Shown here piece by piece: positions 5,349 through 8,172 of a stretch of 8,172 nt of DNA. The notes beneath the pieces are model-generated. The model had not been told where the DNA came from. It worked only from the letters and a program-made list of their open reading frames with translations, and searched no databases. Source of the stretch: Clostridia bacterium (GTDB lineage: Bacteria; Bacillota_A; Clostridia; Christensenellales; Aristaeellaceae); assembly GCA_017398245.1 (NCBI GenBank), contig JAFQGN010000309.1, positions 1-8,172 of the forward strand. Direction: 5' to 3'. The stretch's first letter is position 1, and each line of letters opens with the position of its first letter. The translations under genes were made by a program, and so were the position numbers.

Positions 5349-5368
5349 ATCCGCACAGGGGCGTTTTT
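5331..5368 (+). terminator. Rho-independent terminator after the lipoprotein gene
   Basis: CGCCCCTG (5331-5338) and GCGGATA (5340-5346) pair with TATCCGC (5348-5354) and CAGGGGCG (5356-5363), with one C/A mismatch. Five T residues follow (5364-5368). It lies 17 nt after the stop codon at 5313. Confidence 0.88.
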
Positions 5369-5396
5369 GCGATCCGGTGCAAAGGAGGCGGGGAGG

Positions 5397-5750
5397 ATGC
5401 TGGAAAAGTGGAAGGACATTGGCATACTCGCGCTGGCGTTTGCGCTCCTTGCGGGGATTGTTCTGCCCATGATGCCCGCGCGCTATGTGCCCGAACCGGA
5501 CCTGCCCGCTGTCGAAACGGTATCGGGCGGAGGCATTGTCGTCTCCGGCGATTCGGTTCTGATCGATGTGAACACGGCCGGCGTCGGCCTGCTCATGGAG
5601 CTGCCCGGCGTGGGCGAGGTCATGGCGCAGCGCATCGTCGCCTACCGGCAGGAACACGGCCCGTTCGCCTGCGCCGAGGATCTTCTGGCCGTCAAGGGCG
5701 TCGGCCCCTCCACTCTCGAAAAACTACTGCCTTCTATCGCCCTGCGCTGA
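5397..5750 (+). CDS. comEA: ComEA-type membrane-anchored helix-hairpin-helix DNA-binding protein
   Basis: This 117-residue protein has one N-terminal membrane segment (about 8-26) and an extracytoplasmic tail ending in tandem helix-hairpin-helix motifs: LPGVGEVMAQRI (69-80) and VKGVGPSTLEKL (99-110). The connecting word DVNTAGVGLLMELPG and YRQEHGPFACAEDLL (83-97) are characteristic of the ComEA C-terminal domain, which binds double-stranded DNA without sequence specificity during uptake in competent bacteria. It is short: Bacillus ComEA is about 205 residues and carries an extra SLBB region, absent here. No comEC or comEB lies downstream, so a role in transformation is unproven and the symbol is family-level. 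The ATG at 5397 has AGGAGG 8 nt upstream. Expression is probably from the promoter at 5319-5348. Confidence 0.82.
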   Translation: MLEKWKDIGILALAFALLAGIVLPMMPARYVPEPDLPAVETVSGGGIVVSGDSVLIDVNTAGVGLLMELPGVGEVMAQRIVAYRQEHGPFACAEDLLAVKGVGPSTLEKLLPSIALR

Positions 5751-5760
5751 GCAGCGCCGA

Positions 5761-5930
5761 GGCGGGGGTACGCTGGGGACGCTGAGACCTCTGCCAAAGA
5801 GGCTCCGCCTCTCTGGACTCTCTGGCAGGGGGAATGATTCCCCCTGCACCCCTCAATTTGGGAAATTAAGCCTATCAAAAGAAAGAGTTGCCCGGCAACG
5901 CTTTCAGTGCGGGCCGGCTTTGCGTGTCGT
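5761..5930 (+). repeat. Composite hairpin repeat, forward unit 1
   Basis: This begins right after the comEA-type stop. It contains AGAGGC/GCCTCT (5798-5812) inside an outer CTGCC/GGCAG pairing, then GCAGGGGGAA/TTCCCCCTGC around a TGA loop (5825-5847), the shared word CCTCAATTTGG, and a GC-rich module with GCCCGGC (5890-5896) and GCCGGC (5913-5918). The order matches the copy at 1282-1422. It may also terminate the comEA-type transcript. Boundaries are approximate. Confidence 0.65.
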
Positions 5931-5934
5931 AGGA

Positions 5935-6141
5935 TACGTCAGGGGCTCTGCCCCAACCCTTGCCAAAGAGGCTCCGCCCTCTCTGGACTTTCCGGCAATG
6001 GGATACGCTGGGGTTACGGCGGGACTCTGTCCCGCACCCTGCTTAAGGGAATGATTCCCTTAAGAATCCTCAATATTGGTTGTTCGGTTCTATCGCTAAA
6101 AAGGATTGCCCGGCAAAACGTGCCGTTTGGGCCGGGCGATC
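5935..6141 (+). repeat. Composite hairpin repeat, forward unit 2
   Basis: This contains GGGGC/GCCCC (5942-5954), a second AGAGGCTCCGCC word as in unit 1, GCGGGAC/GTCCCGC (6019-6035), CTTAAGGGAA/TTCCCTTAAG around TGA (6042-6064), CCTCAATATTGG, and a closing hairpin GATTGCCCGGC/GCCGGGCGATC (6104-6141). It is longer than the other units because of an inserted or duplicated front module. Confidence 0.65.
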
Positions 6142-6281
6142 ATTAGCCATGGAAATTGCTGCCACCTAACAAAAGCGAACATCCAATTTTGCATAACGTA
6201 AGGCTGGCCCGCACAGGCGGCCAGTGGCCGCAGACATTTGCTGCCGCCTAACAGTAGATTACATTTGCTTTTTCATAGCGA
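6142..6281. repeat. Repeat remnants between the forward and inverted units
   Basis: Two related blocks occur here, each running from TTGCTGCCnCCTAAC (about 6156 and 6238) to AAGGCTGGCCCGCAC (6200 and 6282). A GCGGCCA/TGGCCGC hairpin is at 6217-6231, followed by GACATTTGCTGCCGCC, the same word found at 1746-1761. They look like decayed or truncated units at the junction where the array changes orientation. No gene is visible. Confidence 0.5.
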
Positions 6282-6423
6282 AAGGCTGGCCCGCACGGTA
6301 CGTGCTGCCAGCCTTATTTTATGTTTGGATAGTTGTTTAAACCCCCAATATGGGATTGCAAAGGGTGCGAACCCTTTGGCAGGGCGCGGGACAGCGTCCC
6401 GCCGTTCCTTTGCTCTATACAAC
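6282..6423 (-). repeat. Composite hairpin repeat, inverted tandem unit A (142 bp)
   Basis: The left module AAGGCTGGC/GCCAGCCTT (6282-6315), with an inner GCAC/GTGC stem, is followed by TATTTTATGTTTGG. Then come CCCAATATGGGATT, a central AAAGGGT/ACCCTTT hairpin, and GCGGGAC/GTCCCGC. The next unit repeats it almost exactly apart from the central stem. The first hairpin with its T-rich tail could act as a plus-strand terminator. Confidence 0.8.
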
Positions 6424-6566
6424 AAGGCTGGCCCGCACGGTACGTGCTGCCGGCCTTATTTTATGTTTGGATAGTTGCTTTAATCCCCAATATGGGATTC
6501 TCAAGGGACGAAGTTCCTTGAGCAGGGCGCGGGACAGCGTCCCGCCGTTCCCTTGCTCCATACAAC
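6424..6566 (-). repeat. Composite hairpin repeat, inverted tandem unit B (143 bp)
   Basis: This is a near-identical direct repeat of unit A: the same first hairpin with one change, the same T-rich tail, CCCCAATATGGGATT and GCGGGAC/GTCCCGC. The central stem differs and is now CTCAAGGGA paired with TTCCTTGAG. The unit ends in the same TACAAC word as unit A. Confidence 0.8.
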
Positions 6567-6692
6567 AAGGCTAGCCCGCGCAGTATGCGCAGCCAGCCTT
6601 GCTTTTTGCTCTGATAGTTGTTTTATCTCTAAATATGGGATTCTCAAGGGACATTGTCCCTTGAGCAGGGTCTTAGGGGCGGCGCCCCTAAC
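6567..6692 (-). repeat. Composite hairpin repeat, inverted tandem unit C, diverged
   Basis: The first hairpin is AAGGCTAGC/GCCAGCCTT with an inner GCGCA/TGCGC stem, as in the copy at 1385-1420. The central hairpin CTCAAGGGAC/GTCCCTTGAG (6643-6665) is perfect. The last hairpin is replaced by TTAGGGGC/GCCCCTAA (6673-6691). It lies 32 nt beyond the citramalate synthase stop, so its hairpins are the likely end of that minus-strand transcript, although no T tract follows. Confidence 0.7.
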
Positions 6693-6723
6693 GTAGCCCC
6701 GAACGCAGCCCCGTCGGCTTCGC

Positions 6724-8172
6724 TCACCGCCAGCCCTCGGTCTCGCCCAGCAGCATGAACTCGACCGAATCCGTCAGCGCGATGACAGAAGCCTCGATCA
6801 CGTTGGAGGACACGCCCACCGTGGACCACACGTGCACGCCGTCTGTGGTTTCCATGCCCACTCGCACGCGCGAGGCCGTCCCGTTCATGTTGACCACGCG
6901 CACCTTGAAATCCTTGAGCCGCATGCGCCCGAGGCACGGGTAAAACCGCGAAAGCGCCTTGCGCACGGCCAGGTCGATGGCGTTGACCGGGCCGTCGCCC
7001 TCGTCCGCTGTGATCTCCACCTGCCCGTCCACGCGCACCTTCACATAGGCCTGCGCGTTCAGCTCGTTTTCCGGCTGGCGCGAGATCACGTGAAAATCCT
7101 GCAGTTCGAAAAAATGCCGCCTGCGCCCGAGCATGCCCAAAAGCCGCAGCTGCAGAGAAGCTTCCGCGCCTTCGAACGAATACCCCTCGGCTTCCAGCTC
7201 CTTGAGCTGAAACAGGATCTTCGCCGTCTCCGGGCTGGCCTTTGTCAGCCGCGGGTCGATCAGGCTCAGCCGCGTCATCAGCGCGCCGCGCCCGGCCACC
7301 TCGCTGACCAGATACCGCCGCTGCGCGCCCAGCGCCTGCGGGTCGATATGCTCGAACGAGCGCGCGTCCTTGAGCATGGCGTCGATGTGCATGCCGCCCT
7401 TGTGCGCAAAGGCGCTTCGGCCCACATAGGGGCTTTTTTCGTCCATGGGCAGGTTGGCGACATCCGCCACCGTGCGCGCCGCGGAACTGAGCCGCGCCAT
7501 CGCGCCCTCGCAAAGGCAATCGCACCCGCATTTGAACATGAGATTGGGCAATATCGTGCAAAGGTTCGCGTTCCCGCAGCGCTCGCCGTATCCGTTCATC
7601 GTGCCCTGCACGTGCACGGCCCCGGCTTCTACCGCTGCAAGAGACGCCGCCGCTGCAAGGCCTGCGTCGTTGTGGCAGTGTATGCCCACGCATTCGCCCA
7701 CAGCCTGCACCGCCGCGCGCACGCCCTTTGCGATGTCGCCCGGCAAGGTCCCGCCGTTCGTATCGCACAGGATTATGCGGTGCGCGCCCGCCTGCCTTGC
7801 CGCGCGCAGAACGGACAGGGCATAGGCCGGGTCGTCGCGCCAGCCGTCAAAGAAATGCTCCGCGTCAAAGAGCACCTGCAGCCCGCTGCCCGCAAGATAG
7901 CGCACGCTTTCGGCGATCATGCGCAGGTTCTCTTCCGCCGTCGTCAGCAGCACCTTTTCCACATGCAGGCGCGAAGTTTTGCCGAATATGGATACCGCCT
8001 TTGCGCCGCAGGAGACCAGCGCCCGGCATTCGGCGGAATCGGCCGGGTCTGCGCCCGGGCGGCAGGTGGACCCGAAGGCCGCGATCACGCTGTGCTGCAG
8101 GACCGGATTCTCGGCCAGATAGCGGAACAGCTGTTCGTCCTTCGGGTTGGAGGCCGGGTTGCCCGCCTCAAT
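6724..8172 (-). CDS. cimA: Citramalate synthase, missing its N-terminus
   Basis: The 482 visible residues lack about 35-45 N-terminal residues (including the expected DTTLRDG motif), which lie beyond the right edge. The enzyme condenses pyruvate and acetyl-CoA to (R)-citramalate, opening the threonine-independent route to 2-oxobutyrate and isoleucine. Numbering from the first visible codon, the fragment opens with IEAGNPASNPKD (1-12), then FGSTCR (33-38). The metal-binding HCHND is at 165-169, GTMNGYGER at 190-198 and HKGGMH at 257-262. The C-terminal part (about 365-480) matches the LeuA-type regulatory dimer domain, where isoleucine feedback is expected. The early SNPKD word and overall order fit CimA better than LeuA, but 2-isopropylmalate or homocitrate synthase cannot be fully excluded without the N-terminus. 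It ends at a TGA at 6724-6726, followed by inverted repeat unit C. Confidence 0.9.
   Translation of the reverse strand: MEAGNPASNPKDEQLFRYLAENPVLQHSVIAAFGSTCRPGADPADSAECRALVSCGAKAVSIFGKTSRLHVEKVLLTTAEENLRMIAESVRYLAGSGLQVLFDAEHFFDGWRDDPAYALSVLRAARQAGAHRIILCDTNGGTLPGDIAKGVRAAVQAVGECVGIHCHNDAGLAAAASLAAVEAGAVHVQGTMNGYGERCGNANLCTILPNLMFKCGCDCLCEGAMARLSSAARTVADVANLPMDEKSPYVGRSAFAHKGGMHIDAMLKDARSFEHIDPQALGAQRRYLVSEVAGRGALMTRLSLIDPRLTKASPETAKILFQLKELEAEGYSFEGAEASLQLRLLGMLGRRRHFFELQDFHVISRQPENELNAQAYVKVRVDGQVEITADEGDGPVNAIDLAVRKALSRFYPCLGRMRLKDFKVRVVNMNGTASRVRVGMETTDGVHVWSTVGVSSNVIEASVIALTDSVEFMLLGETEGWR

Noticed and set aside
5797..5992. Two AGAGGCTCCGCC words considered as protein-binding direct repeats
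   Set aside because: They are internal parts of the two forward repeat units, so the repeat family explains them.
6238..6574. Three overlapping plus-strand frames of 62-78 codons
   Set aside because: They are built from the tandem repeat units, repeat their own sequence and lack ribosome binding sites.
6282..6692. CRISPR-like array of regular repeats
   Set aside because: The period is about 142 nt and whole units are similar, with no short constant repeats alternating with unique spacers and no cas genes.
6644..7768. 374-codon minus-strand frame over the end of citramalate synthase
   Set aside because: The Arg/Gly/Ala-rich sequence is a frame-shifted shadow; the motif-bearing frame is the one ending at 6724.

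Overview
The window looks like chromosome from a GC-rich, anaerobic, endospore-forming Clostridia-type Firmicute, probably a gut lineage near Oscillospirales or Christensenellales. The grounds are a Spo0A-family DNA-binding domain, a YhcN/YlaJ-type sporulation lipoprotein, strong GGAGG ribosome binding sites, TTG and GTG starts, sigma-A promoters with 17-nt spacers, and hairpin-rich intergenic repeats. No taxonomic search was possible, so this placement is inference. No tRNA, rRNA, phage, transposase or CRISPR locus was recognised.

Layout. (a) 1-1281: a divergent pair, a YprA/MrfA-type DEAD/DEAH helicase (minus strand, C-terminus beyond the window) and a YgjP-type zinc metallopeptidase (plus strand, TTG start). 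Each has its own -35/-10 in the 128-nt gap. (b) 1282-1951: no convincing gene; hairpin-rich repeats and a bidirectional terminator-like hairpin. (c) 1952-3246 (minus): a ROK-family sugar kinase (probable fructokinase) whose stop codon overlaps the start of a PaaI-type hotdog thioesterase. (d) 3402-3830 (plus): a helical protein of a family I cannot name. (e) 3838-5313: a Spo0A-like regulator (minus) and a YhcN/YlaJ-like lipoprotein (plus) diverge from a 147-nt AT-rich promoter region. (f) 5319-5750: a small membrane-anchored ComEA-type helix-hairpin-helix protein, whose promoter is embedded in the preceding terminator. (g) 5751-6723: a second gene-free block of two forward repeat units facing three inverted tandem units. 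(h) 6724-8172 (minus): citramalate synthase, N-terminus beyond the window.

The genes form no single pathway; this is mostly core chromosome broken up by repeats. The most notable items are the Spo0A-like protein, whose receiver has Ser where the phosphoacceptor Asp should be, and the composite repeat family, whose stems show compensatory changes and which occurs in both orientations on both sides of the gene block.
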